A stretch of DNA of 48,902 nt from Saccoglossus kowalevskii. Taxonomy: Eukaryota; Hemichordata; Enteropneusta; Harrimaniidae. The DNA lies in NCBI RefSeq assembly GCF_000003605.2, contig NW_003137829.1, positions 340,190 through 389,091 of the forward strand, given 5' to 3'. The position numbers and the translations under genes are program-made. A model generated the notes under the pieces. The model saw nothing but the letters and a program-made list of their open reading frames with translations. It had not been told where the DNA came from and searched no databases. This document shows, one piece after another, positions 12,901 to 22,050 of this stretch. The stretch's first letter is position 1. The number at the start of each line of letters is the position of its first letter.

Positions 12901-15898
12901 GCTGAACATCGTCTACATCCATAATGTGTACACATGCCTTTACTTGACATAGCTGAACATCGTCTACATCCATAATGTGTACACATGCCTTTACTTGACA
13001 TAGCTGAACATCGTCTACATCCATAATGTGTACACATGCCTTTACTTGACATAGCAACTTTGAACACCCACTTATTCAAATTAAGGCATTTGCTGATTGT
13101 ATAATGTTGAACTCAATTTTAATTTATAAAAATGTATTATCATAACCAGTTGATAACGACCACGGCTTTATGTCCTCAACTGTAAAAGACAAAAATCAAA
13201 TAAAAAGAACAGAGTTCCAAAACTTTTTTTGTGTGGAAACAACATCCCCGTAGTGTCAATTCCTACTTTTGAATTAGAAATTGGTTAAAACATTTGAGGT
13301 TCATAATTGAAAAACTAATTCAAGAAGAAGGATTTTTCTGCAGAATTTTGTGAAATAACTTTACTAATTTTGTAGGATGTCTCTATGCTAAAAACTGTGT
13401 TAGCTGAATTCAACTATGGAAATTAAATTATATGAATTTAGAAATCTGTCACTATGCAATGAGTCATAGACTGTAAAGTTACATACTTCTTGCTGTGAAT
13501 TAATATACATACATGTAATTTCACAATGGGAAAGACATTATGTTTGCACAAGCGAGAGTCAATGTCAAGGTACTTGCAAGATCCAATCTGAACACCTAAC
13601 AGGCCGACCAATCAGAGAACAGCCTGTTTTTGACAATGTCTTGTATATATGCTTTGACCCGCATATGGGATGAATCTGTAGTGCAGATACACCTTGATCT
13701 TGATTCGCCACTTGTTACCATGCTCTACGCTAAGTTACAATAATAGTGTATCTCATTTATCATGCAGATTTCTCCAAAGCCATCACTGTGCCCTCTACTG
13801 ACATCTTGTTAAATCAAAATGAACCCACCCACCCCAAATAAAGTTTGTTTAGCTTGTTGAATGAAATTACATACATGTATCTTTATAGTATGATGTTTTT
13901 CAAAATAACTATTTAGAATTTTCTAATCTAAAATGGGCATTTGAGCATGGTAAATAATTTTGGGGAATTACGTATTTTGTAATTAGTGTTACATTACTAT
14001 TTTTACAGAGCCATTGAAGATGCCATCACTAAATTGTCTAAACGACATTCTTTGCACATAAAAGCGTATGACCCAAAAGGAGGCATGGATAACCGACGAC
14101 GTCTCACAGGTGCACATGAAACTGCCCATATTGATGACTTTACAGCCGGTATTGCCAATCGGGGAGCCAGTATACGAATCCCAAGACAGGTAATTTCACA
14201 TTGTTTTATTTTCTCATTTTTGCTGGAATTGCAAATTAAATGATTGTCTTATTAGCTCCTCTGTCATTGATGAAGACTGAGCACACAGAGCCCAATTGCT
14301 TTGTTAGTTCATTTTGTAACAATATGTTAAATTTTCTTTTTTTGTTGTTGTTGCTCCCTTTTGGACGAAGGCTGTAAACTGGGATTTATTGTTTAGTCTC
14401 TGTATCTCGGACATCCCTGGACCGATTCTTTTAAATTTTACACATAGCTAGTAGCACAGGCATTGATTTTGTGATGTGCTAAAAGAACTCTCAGCTATAT
14501 TTTATCTAACACTGCACGATAATAGACTCAGCCTGATTTGTTTCAAACTTGGTATGAAGGTTGTACATGCTGAGTTTATGATGTATGCTCAGTTTGGTAA
14601 TTTTGTTCAAAAATTTCTTAAAAAAAAAAACACGCTAAAATATACTTTTTCTGGACATGCTCAGGCTGATTTGTTTCAAACTCGTATGATGGTTTTATAT
14701 GTTGGGAGCGACCAGTGTTCTCCCCAGAAAAACAGCATGAAGTATCAACTCATTTACATAACAATATAATATGTTAATTACATGTATTGTATTCATTATT
14801 ATGCTGCTAAATTGGTTGTATTGTTTATCCAGTATTAAACAGTTGTGAACACCTACTCTTCAATGTCCCTGGAGTTCTTTTGGCATTTTGACTCAGCTAT
14901 TTTTTTTTATAGATTTGCATATCTATAGTTCTTTTTCAAACATGTTTGACCGAGTTGGTTCAAACTTGATATGATGGCAGGTCATGATAGTCAACATGTT
15001 TTTTTTTTGATCATTTTTGACAGCCATTTTAGTCGTTAAAAATGTTCAAACTTCACACATGCATCAGACTTTAAATTGGACATATGCTCATGCATTTGTT
15101 CCATGATCAAGTTCAAGATGGCTGGATGACAGCTTAAACTAAGGCCTGAAAAACATCCAAACCACACATTTACATCATCAATCTCAGTCGTGTGCAGACG
15201 AATTTTGTTTAAACCAGGTAAATACATTGAACACAGTGGACCTTGATACACGTCAGTTTATTTTTTGGATCAAGCTAAAAATGATTAACTGCAGTTCCAG
15301 ATCCACATCTCAACATGCCTGAATCGATTGAATTCAAACTTCATGTCATGCGAAATCTCTTGCCTATAATACAACAGGGATTATGTTATTGACAATGACT
15401 TGTAAAATTCTGCAGTGCTATATCTTTAAAATGCTGATTATATTTAAGTCGATTATATTCAGACTGTTACAATCGCACACACCATTTTTTCCTGCTATTC
15501 CACAACAGGGACTGTATCTTGTCAATGACTTGTAACACATGGAGTTACTTTGACTTTATATTCAGACTGTTACAATCGCACACACCATTTTTTCCTGCTA
15601 TTCCACAACAGGGACTGTATCTTGTCAATGACTTGTAACACATGGTGTTACTTTGACTTTATATTCAGACTGTTACAATCGCACACACCATTTTTTCCTG
15701 CTATTCCACAACAGGGACTGTATCTTGTCAATGACTTGTAACACATGGAGTTACTTTGACTTTACATTTTTATATTGTTTTGTTTTGCAGTGTGCGGAGG
15801 AAGGAAAGGGCTATCTAGAAGATAGACGTCCGTCGTCAAACTGTGATCCATATAAAGTAATTGAACTGTTGGCACGTACAGTTATTCTTGGAGAATAA
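6697..15898 (+). CDS. glutamine synthetase (gene A), six coding exons
   Basis: Class II glutamine synthetase (glutamate + NH3 + ATP to glutamine), cytosolic or mitochondrial, acting in ammonia assimilation as a homo-oligomer. Coding exons: 6746-6908, 8254-8415, 10060-10206, 12144-12471, 14009-14189 and 15791-15898. All introns are GT-AG and phases agree, giving 362 residues against about 373 in vertebrates. Visible hallmarks: [10 protein letters not shown] near residue 28, WNYDGSSTG (D62), EQEYTL (E133, E135), [10 protein letters not shown] (E195, E202), NGAGCHTN (H252), HETAHIDDF (E304), [10 protein letters not shown], and LEDRRPSSN (E337, R339). These match the human metal and substrate ligands with an offset of one. 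Oddities: the C-terminus stops about ten residues early, and residues 166-168 are PTN where most animal GS has ADR or ADK. A paralogue lies tail to tail at 24482-29003. The start ATG is the first after the acceptor and its context matches gene B. Confidence 0.95.
7490..8150. repeat. 50-bp minisatellite, about 13 copies, in GS gene A intron 1
   Basis: A 50-bp unit containing CCCACAATGCATTGTATATA followed by GCTAAGTAGTGTAAAATTTG repeats head to tail. Copies between about 7560 and 7960 are nearly identical; copies further right are more diverged and one carries length changes. Each unit contains the palindrome AATGCATT. Long antisense reading frames across the array are a by-product of the repeat and are not annotated as genes. 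Confidence 0.9.
8254..8415 (+). CDS. GS gene A coding exon 2 (residues 55-108)
   Basis: The acceptor is TTTACAG and the donor is GTAAGA at 8416; both flanking introns are phase 1. The exon encodes the WNYDGSSTG loop (D62) and the RDPFRRGKN and CETFKYDG segments. Length is identical to the matching exon in gene B (162 bp). Confidence 0.95.
8600..8665. repeat. dispersed repeat end, inverted relative to 9885-9975
   Basis: The stretch CTGTATTTATCTGGCTAAGA followed by GCCC and GGACAAACGC is the reverse complement, with substitutions, of the block at 9885-9975 (GGACAAATGC then GGGCTCTTACCTGGATAAAT). Both lie in the same intron of GS gene A, about 1.2 kb apart. They may be two copies of one family or two ends of one element. 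Confidence 0.45.
9885..9975. repeat. dispersed repeat, inverted partner of 8600-8665
   Basis: Contains GGACAAATGCCCACC, then GGGCTCTTACCTGGATAAAT and a CGGTAT end. It matches the reverse complement of the block near 8600-8665. It is intronic and has no coding role. Confidence 0.45.
10060..10206 (+). CDS. GS gene A coding exon 3 (residues 109-157)
   Basis: The acceptor is TTCCTCAG and the donor is GTATAT at 10207; phase 1 on both sides. It carries ETNLRHTSK, then the [10 protein letters not shown] metal-binding strand (E133 and E135) and DGHPFGWP. It has the same 147-bp length as in gene B. Confidence 0.95.
11122..11815. other. assembly gap (694 N)
   Basis: A run of N inside GS gene A intron 3. 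No coding exon is missing from the GS reading frame at this point, because exon 3 joins exon 4 in phase. Apparent open frames spanning it are artefacts of the Ns. Confidence 1.
12144..12471 (+). CDS. GS gene A coding exon 4 (residues 158-266)
   Basis: The acceptor is TTTTAG and the donor is GTAGGT at 12472; phase 1 in, phase 2 out. It encodes the catalytic core: [35 protein letters not shown] (E195, E202), FDPKP and NGAGCHTN (H252). Residues 166-168 read PTN in place of the usual ADR or ADK, next to the YGRD motif. Confidence 0.95.
12572..12726 (+). mobile_element. complete TTAA-flanked MITE, family A (155 bp)
   Basis: The left end reads TTAAAGCGGGGGAGTCGTCA and, after a few bases, GCATGCG; the right end reads GCATGCGCAGGTGATGACCC and closes CTTTAA. 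The ends are reverse complements with few mismatches, bounded by TTAA. The interior matches the copies at 1-81, 31499-31628, 34979-35142 and 48620-48732. A TTAA target suggests a piggyBac- or Kolobok-type source, which is not proven. It lies in GS gene A intron 4. Confidence 0.85.
12747..13052. repeat. 51-bp perfect satellite, 6 copies, in GS gene A intron 4
   Basis: Six head-to-tail copies of a 51-bp unit containing AGCTGAACATCGTCTACATC and ATGTGTACACATGCC; by eye they are identical. Because 51 is a multiple of three and no frame-closing codon occurs in two antisense frames, long 17-residue-periodic antisense open frames appear. They have no start or splice context and lie in an intron. The copies begin 20 bp after the neighbouring MITE. 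Confidence 0.95.
14009..14189 (+). CDS. GS gene A coding exon 5 (residues 267-327)
   Basis: The acceptor is TTTTACAG and the donor is GTAATT at 14190; phase 2 in, phase 0 out. It encodes [37 protein letters not shown] (E304) and [11 protein letters not shown]. It has the same 181-bp length as in gene B. Confidence 0.95.
14390..15450. repeat. diverged dispersed repeat region in GS gene A intron 5
   Basis: A degenerate motif like TGATTTGTTTCAAACTTGGT followed by ATGA recurs at about 14535, 14668, 14955 and 15325, with variable spacing. This looks like old tandem or dispersed repeats. No protein similarity recognised. Confidence 0.4.
15452..15760. repeat. 103-bp tandem repeat, 3 copies
   Basis: Three consecutive copies of a 103-bp unit containing CAGACTGTTACAATCGCACA and CAACAGGGACTGTATCTTGT. 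They are nearly identical, and an older degenerate copy lies just to the left (about 15340-15440). The array stops about 30 bp before the acceptor of the last GS gene A exon, so its copy number could affect the branch-point region. Confidence 0.9.
15791..15898 (+). CDS. GS gene A last coding exon (residues 328-362 and stop)
   Basis: The acceptor is TTTTGCAG. It encodes [20 protein letters not shown] (E337, R339) and ends ARTVILGE followed by TAA at 15896. The family usually continues about ten residues, as gene B does (ending WDDNKPQ), so the tail is shortened but all catalytic residues precede it. Confidence 0.94.
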   Translation, partial: CAEEGKGYLEDRRPSSNCDPYKVIELLARTVILGE

Positions 15899-15954
15899 GC
15901 TTACGTCTGAATGGATTAGGTAGTAGATGAAAAGTATCGCCTCATGTGGTAGGT

Positions 15955-16060
15955 CATGTGACTGGTCGCTAATGTGTTTTATATCAAATGATAATCTAAT
16001 AATAAAAAAATTATCACATGGCATGATTGATCACATGATCCATCACATTAGCGACCACAT
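15955..16060 (+). ncRNA. possible 3'UTR stem-loop of GS gene A
   Basis: GGTCGCTAATGTG (15964-15976) and CACATTAGCGACC (16044-16056) are perfect 13-bp complements, extended by CATGTG and ACATG on the outside with a 3-nt bulge. They lie 60-160 bp after the stop codon, so a 3'UTR transcript could form this hairpin. It may equally be a small inverted-repeat transposon relic; no function is shown. Confidence 0.4.
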
Positions 16061-16378
16061 GATTTATCACATGTTATGTTGCCTCATTTGCATATCAAGA
16101 GACATTGTTTCAAATTCCATAGATCACATTACAGATAAAATCTAAATTTGAGCAATCAAATGAAATGAACGACTTAACGTAATGTTTTCGTCCTTAACGC
16201 CTCCTTAACATGTTCTGCAGTGATTTTTACTATATATATGTTTTTTTTTTTCTATCATTGCTTTTTTCATGTATATTCCTTAGTTTTTTCTTCAAGGATT
16301 CTGAGATTTTTCTAAGTAGACTTTTCCCAGTAATTTATAAGCTCTGGCTCAAAATAGATATCATACATTTAGTCTAAG

Positions 16379-16449
16379 AATAAAAGAAATAAACATTTTC
16401 AGGGAAGTAGTGTCTAATTTCAGTGTAACCTTTTTAACTAATAAATAAA
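16379..16449 (+). terminator. candidate polyadenylation signals of GS gene A
   Basis: Several AATAAA hexamers cluster about 480-550 bp after the stop codon, the first after a T-rich region. They are the nearest dense cluster downstream of gene A. An earlier AATAAA near 15999 sits inside the hairpin. Real cleavage sites need transcript data. Confidence 0.4.
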
Positions 16450-16581
16450 GCAGTACTTTTCCATCACAACATTATAACTAATGTAAAGTAAATGTTTTGA
16501 TTATTCTCCTCGGCATAGAAGGCACATTTTGAAGATAAAAAACATCTGTAATGTTTGTTGCTGTCTTATTGTTTTTGTATA

Positions 16582-16788
16582 CTGTAAAATGACTAATTTT
16601 CACTGGGTTTAAATTTCACTGATTTACCATTTGAGGCATATTCAGTGTGTTTTAAATTCACGGTTTCGTCATTTAGATAATGTGTTCTATGCTAAATTTT
16701 ACATATTCACTGGGCTTTAATTTAGCGCATTTCCCAGTCAGCGAAATAAGCTAAATTAAAACCCAGTGAATAATTACCCCCTTTACAG
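16582..16788. mobile_element. TA-flanked MITE with CTGTAAA termini (207 bp)
   Basis: The left end, TA then CTGTAAAATGACTAATTTTC and ACTGGGT, is the imperfect reverse complement of the right end (ACCCAGTGAATAATTACCCC then CTTTACAG and TA). A CACTGGG-type subterminal motif occurs repeatedly inside. TA target and short palindromic form fit a Tc1/mariner/pogo-type miniature element. Related sequence may occur near 26870-26940. Confidence 0.7.
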
Positions 16789-17785
16789 TATGCTGTCTGT
16801 ATGCAAATTAATAGACCACTCAGTTTTTATGTACATTAATTAATGTACCCTCAGTTGTTTTCAAGTTCATATGTAGAATCATAAACTGTAACATTTGTAT
16901 TCATATTCAAATTATTGAATTAATGAATAAATAAATAAATGAATAAATGATTGAACAGCTTGGTTTAAAGTGTCATGGTTTGATGCATACATGTAGTTGT
17001 TTCTGCATGGTAGAATTTAGAAATTAATTTAATTGAATGCAGGTTGAATATCCAGTGAAAGTTCAGTTCTAAGATATTCTGCCTTGCATTGTGCTTTGAA
17101 CTTGAACTGGATCAATAAGAACAAACCAACAATGCATGATACCAGCAGCATTAATGGCAGAGCAGAATAGAGGTACAAATGAATGAATAACTTCAGATTA
17201 TTTGTGATATATAACAGTACTTAAATTACTGCACTTTGGGAATTATCCTGCTTTAGTTCTATGTCAACAAGATTCGTCATTCGTATCTAGTCATTCTAGT
17301 ATTGAGAATGACACTTTCTTTATCAAATCAAGAAAGGTTCATTACCAACTTAGCGTATAACATCTAGTCTACCTACACTTCACGATCGTCTGGTGAAATA
17401 CCTACACTTGATTGTCTTGAAATTATCGTTGATGTGAGCATTTTGTAGTTTGGTAACCCTGTGTCTTCTACAGTTATTCAATACTTGCTTTACAGTGATA
17501 TCTTATTAGGCTGTTCATGGCACTTTACTACCAGTCTTCAATTTCATTCTTTTTATTTTGAATGTGTATGCATTCATTACTATTGTTTCTTTACATATTC
17601 TTTACTCACATTAAAGTCAATGCAACTCTAGTGGGATCAGGTCCAATGGTATTACAGTTCACTGTACTAAGAAAAACATACTAGGAGTATTTGTGTCATA
17701 GTATTCAGTGTATTGTGGTAGGATGTTCAAATGAATGGCATTAGTGGTAGATTGTGCTGTTTGGATAATCATTCCCGCCATTGCT
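16789..17785. other. intergenic, nothing recognised
   Basis: AT-rich sequence with short AATAAATAAATGAATAAATG-type runs near 16920-16950. I see no gene or element. Confidence 0.4.
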
Positions 17786-18110
17786 TTATTCTACCTCTAG
17801 ATATTGGATAGAAGCTACGGCCCCAGACTGAAAATCATAATTTCTGTCATAAATTTCTCTTGGTACACGAAACCTAAATATAAAATTGAGCACTCGTACA
17901 CAATGTACTCTCACTACTGTCTTTGCCTCGGTCTGGCAAAACAGTGCTTCATTTAAATTAGTAAAATAATCTGCCACTAGGATTACCTCATTCCTTCCGT
18001 TGACTCTCGAAATAGCCCTTGAATATCTAATATTTTGATGAAATGGTGCATTTTGTCTTGGGTACAGTAGCATGTTGGGCATAGGGTATACAATGGCCAC
18101 ACCAATCCTT
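17786..18110 (-). pseudogene. Ty3/Gypsy-type integrase relic
   Basis: A minus-strand frame reads NGRNEVILVADYFTNLNEA, then EAKTVVRV and FRFRVPREIY. This follows the integrase core pattern around the first catalytic aspartate (DYFTKW) up to the VPREIHSDQG region of Ty3/Gypsy elements. The following aspartate context is degenerate (IYDRNYDFQSG) and the frame stops soon after, with no further pol domains or LTRs recognised next to it. It is a decayed fragment. The family call rests on the motif pattern alone. Confidence 0.7.
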
Positions 18111-18936
18111 GACATCATTGCTCTTGTCTTACCTGTAATACTGTAATAAATTATCTGCAATTTTGTTTAATTTTCTATGGATTTGTTTCTAGAGCAGGTC
18201 GCCCCCTAGAACTTAATTTGTTTTTATCTTGTGTTTTCTTGTACTGCGCCCCCAGCGGACTTGTTCAACACCAGTCCGCCATTTTGCTGATTCCTCCACG
18301 CTCTCGTCAGTCACAATTCTGATTTTACACAACATAAAATTATCCCCACCCACTCACCCATATTTAGCTTATTCTATAATTATGTGACAATTTTTGCTGA
18401 TAAGTTTCCTGTCGCAAACAATGCTTGTTTATCTAACGTCCATTGTCAGCATTATTGTCAGTCAAGACTTCGTCGGAAAATTGTGGTCATAACTTTGCGC
18501 AACTTTCTTATAAATCTTTTTAAGGCAATATTCTATTTTACTAACACCATTTTACTAACACAGTGACGAGGAACAGAAATATGTTGCTTATCGATATCAG
18601 CCAAACAAAACAGAGCCATCGTTTCCGTTTACGCAGAGAGCGCGTGCCCATCTAATTTTTCGTCGACACTGCCGTTTTAGTTTTCCATCATCAGCAGTAG
18701 TTTCAATTCATTCACACAGCTTTACGTTTTTTTTCTTTTTCAAAATAATGTTAATAAAATAAAGTTGATTGCCCAGAAACACGAGTTTGGAGTTCAAAGT
18801 AATTAACGTAGTCATAACAAATTATACTTGCTAATGGCGAAAATTGCATGACATTGGTTATGCAAATTATTTCCATATTTATTTGTTGATGTTTTAATCA
18901 ATAGATCTATTACTGTTTTGTAAGATGTTATTAATA

Positions 18937-19114
18937 CACTGTAGCCTCGTTATAACGAACTCTTTAGGAGACATACAATTAGTTTGTTATAGTGAAATGT
19001 TCACTATATTGAAGCACATAATACATTGGGTTTGTTGTAAGCGGGGGACATGTTATGTGTTCATTATATCAGGAAATTCATTATAAAGGTGTTCATTATA
19101 TTGAGGTTACAGTG
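18937..19114. mobile_element. pogo/Tigger-like MITE (178 bp)
   Basis: The left terminus CACTGTAGCCTCGTTATAAC and the right terminus, read inward as CACTGTAACCTCAATATAAT, match at about 20 of 24 positions. Both are flanked by TA. ACCTCGATATAACGAA-like ends are characteristic of pogo/Tigger-derived miniature elements. The interior is non-coding and carries several TTCATTATA and TTCACTATA repeats related to the ends. Confidence 0.75.
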
Positions 19115-19820
19115 TAGTACATTAAATGGAGATTCTGGTATTGACTTTCATTATTTATGCACAGCTTTGCAAAGTATGCACAACATTTGAAATTCCACGC
19201 CAATCCAATGTGAGCGCTTTTTTTAATGTGTCCCACATTTAGCACATGACCAACAGCCCTCGACCAATCAGAGTAGCAATAAAGTGTGGTTCTATTTCAC
19301 CACAATTCACTTAGGTCAGGGCTGAATCAAGGGATTTTTATTGCAACAATTTATTTATAACACCAAGAAAAGATACAAAGTATCCATTGAGTTACAGAAA
19401 ACACCTAGTTCGATTCAACTGACTCTACTGGTAGCACGCAGGCCATCGTTGCAACTTTTGATAAAATGTAACATAATGTACTAAAATGTTATTTCACAAG
19501 TCTGATTGCTGTCAAAATGTCATCATTTGATTTGCTAATACGAATCTTTTCTCGGTCTGGTTGGCCAGTGCTAAGTCGGTTAGATCACGCCCCTCGGTTA
19601 CCTCGGACCGTGGTCTAACCTATACATAAACACAAACATATAATATGTGTAACGCTACCCCTGTGTTATATATTGCTACACGAGTCCACGTGATTCCGCT
19701 TTAGACAGTTTTGGGTACACACTGTTCAATTTATAGAATTCAGAGTTCTTTGTAAAGACGAAAGTTTATTGCAATCACACCGTAAGCGGGTGCACGTGAT
19801 CATTAAACTTCTTTTCTACC
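19115..19820. other. intergenic, weak hairpin only
   Basis: A near-palindrome occurs at about 19577-19620 (GGTTAGATCACG against CGTGGTCTAACC). No gene recognised. Confidence 0.35.
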
Positions 19821-19990
19821 AGAACATAGGGCTAATCTGCACTGGCTCGGAAGGTTGTAAATGATTAGCTAGTTTGAATTTGCATAACAATACTGACAAT
19901 GAACGTGCATTCAACGCCACAAGTTTTTTTGTTTTTTTTAGCCAATCAGAATTCATCTTCCGAGCCAGTGCAGATCAGCCGAGAACATAC
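19821..19990. repeat. inverted-repeat element (about 170 bp)
   Basis: The arms ATCTGCACTGGCTCGGAAG (19835-19853) and its perfect 19-bp complement (19957-19975) are extended outward by related AGAACATAGGGCT and AGCCGAGAACAT segments that are partly direct instead of inverted. It is probably a miniature transposon, but its exact ends and target duplication are not clear. Confidence 0.55.
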
Positions 19991-20314
19991 GGGACTCGAT
20001 ATAGAGAAACAAATTTATTTAACAAATCTGTATTATTCCACACGAAATGTTCATAATCAAATACTTTGTCAAGAAGAAATTCACAATAAATCATGTTCTT
20101 ATTTCTAATTGTTTTTACCTGTCAAATCAGTTTGAGATAAGTTCTAACAGTTAACAAGCGGAACGTGTCATTACCAGTGCTTGTAATTTTGTTTTCGTAT
20201 TTTCACTCAGAAATGGGCATTAATGTTTTATTAGTAACACGACTGTTTTTTGTATTTGCATATAAATTATTGTACCTACTTGGAGACCAATAGATAGTAG
20301 TATCGTTTTGTTGT

Positions 20315-20385
20315 TTAAAGGGCGGTGGTCGTCGCGCAGCGTGTGTCTGAATTTTATGTAAATAAACAATGTATTTTATCCATCA
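20315..20385 (+). mobile_element. partial TTAA-flanked MITE, family B
   Basis: Starts TTAAAGGGCGGTGGTCGTCG then CGCAGCG and continues through ATGTAAATAAACAATGTATT. This matches the inward-read right half of the complete family B copy at 30040-30171. The other half is missing. Confidence 0.7.
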
Positions 20386-21515
20386 TTGTAATTTTACCCT
20401 TGATTGGAATATCAATGCCCATTAACAATAAGCTTTATTTTTTAGATGGGAATGCATCCATGCCATAATTGCACCATATTTTGCGATATTTTTCATTTTT
20501 CAAATAATGTGTTGGCACCGTAGACATTTAATTGAGATAGTTCTGTACAAAATTTGCCATGGAGTTGCGATTCATTTAATTCGTACAGATGCGAACCGTA
20601 TGCAAACTTCGATATGTTCGATTCGTCCGAATGACGCATTTGCAGTGCCCGCACACAGCAGAATGGAACGTTTGAGGGAAATGGGAAAGGTAAAACATAC
20701 CTGATTTTATCGAAATATTAGAGTAGTAATACCTTGCACGCATTCTGCCAGATATCAAAGATATAGTACTAATTCATGTACAAATCAATAAATGATTTAA
20801 CTAGTATATGTTTATTTACAAATCTACAATACATCTGGACAAATTATGCAATGAACTTTGCAGACGTTTCAGCCATATTGGAGGTCTGGTATAAAACGAC
20901 AACGAACATTTTGTGATTACAGCTGCCTCTCAATTATTCGAAGCTTGATGAATCTGATAAGAATGAATGATCAGCATATTCGCATTAACGACATTATCCT
21001 TGAAGTATTTTTAAATAGTTCTAATTGTCACAGACACATAATGGTCGGATACGATTCTACTTACTTTATTAGGAACAAGACTGTTCTACACTGCAGATCA
21101 GTATACTAGAACTTCTTTATATATTTGTTGAGTGTGGAGGACATATTTTCAACAACAACAAAATGTTTTTGTCTTTATTCGTGTGAAACTTAATTTCTAT
21201 AGAGAAATTAGTTAAAAATAAAAGGTAAAAAGCCAAATCATTCATTTTTTTATTCAGATATATCGATGATGTACTTTCAATACAAAATTTAATCTTTTCT
21301 AAGGTCCATTATTTAATGAAATAAGAAACACTGACATACCCATTTATTTATCAAAAACACAGCAGCCGTACATGGATTTCAACAAAGTACAATGTACATT
21401 TACATACAACAATTAATGTACGAAAGAATGATATATGGACCTCGGGGTTAAGACTAACATGTGATATCAGGTGTTTGCAAATGTGTGGGCATATCCAGCC
21501 CTATTCATGAAGTTA
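20386..21515. other. intergenic, nothing recognised
   Basis: Short frames only, no recognised motif, AT-rich. Confidence 0.35.
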
Positions 21516-21519
21516 CCTT

Positions 21520-22050
21520 TTACCTGGAACGAATGATGGTAAAACAATCAGAGATCATCTGCCTAGGTGATTTGTCGTATTTTGTCACCAGCTCATGATA
21601 TCTACTATAGAAAAGCTTGTCAATATTGAGATAAGTTCCTTTAAAAAACCTCAACTTAGCCAGTTTGGAAGATTGGAGTCTGTGACGTTTTTTCAAAGTC
21701 ACTATATGTAGAAGAAAGAGGGGTATTCCAACAAAGATGAGGAAAATTGATGATGGTAAAATCAAAGTCTACTTTTTTGTCATAAAGTCGAGTAGTTGTA
21801 ACCTTATTGCCAAATACAAATATGCCATGGAGATAAAAGGCAGAAACTCTTGATTTATGAAATCTTGCAAGACAGGAGTCTATGACTTTTCGCAAAGTCA
21901 CCATAATCCATGCGACCTCCAGTATATCGAACAAGCTGTATGTGTACATCATATGCAGGAGAAAGAGGGACATTACTACAAAGATGAGACAATTGATTAT
22001 GGGGAAATCAAAGTCTTGTCATACGGTCTAGTAGAAAGGCTACCCTTAAG
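21520..22050 (-). other. duplicated hydrophobic open frames, unidentified
   Basis: Two related minus-strand segments (about 21650-21780 and 21870-22030) each encode a DFDF-led hydrophobic stretch: LIFVVMSLFLLHMMY in one and IFLIFVGIPLFLLHIVTL in the other. The left copy lacks about 45 bp present in the other and needs a frame change to keep the similarity throughout. The left copy runs into a basic segment and a possible donor (CCAG|GTAAAA near 21520). They look like duplicated exons or decayed gene copies with a membrane helix. I do not recognise the family, and a chance origin is possible. Confidence 0.3.

Noticed and set aside
12747-13052. CRISPR-like array
   Set aside because: The units are contiguous identical satellites without unique spacers, in an intron of an animal gene.
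12674-13079. Antisense 127- and 114-codon frames with a 17-residue repeat
   Set aside because: They arise from the 51-bp satellite whose period is divisible by three; no splice or promoter context. Kept only as a curiosity under the satellite finding.
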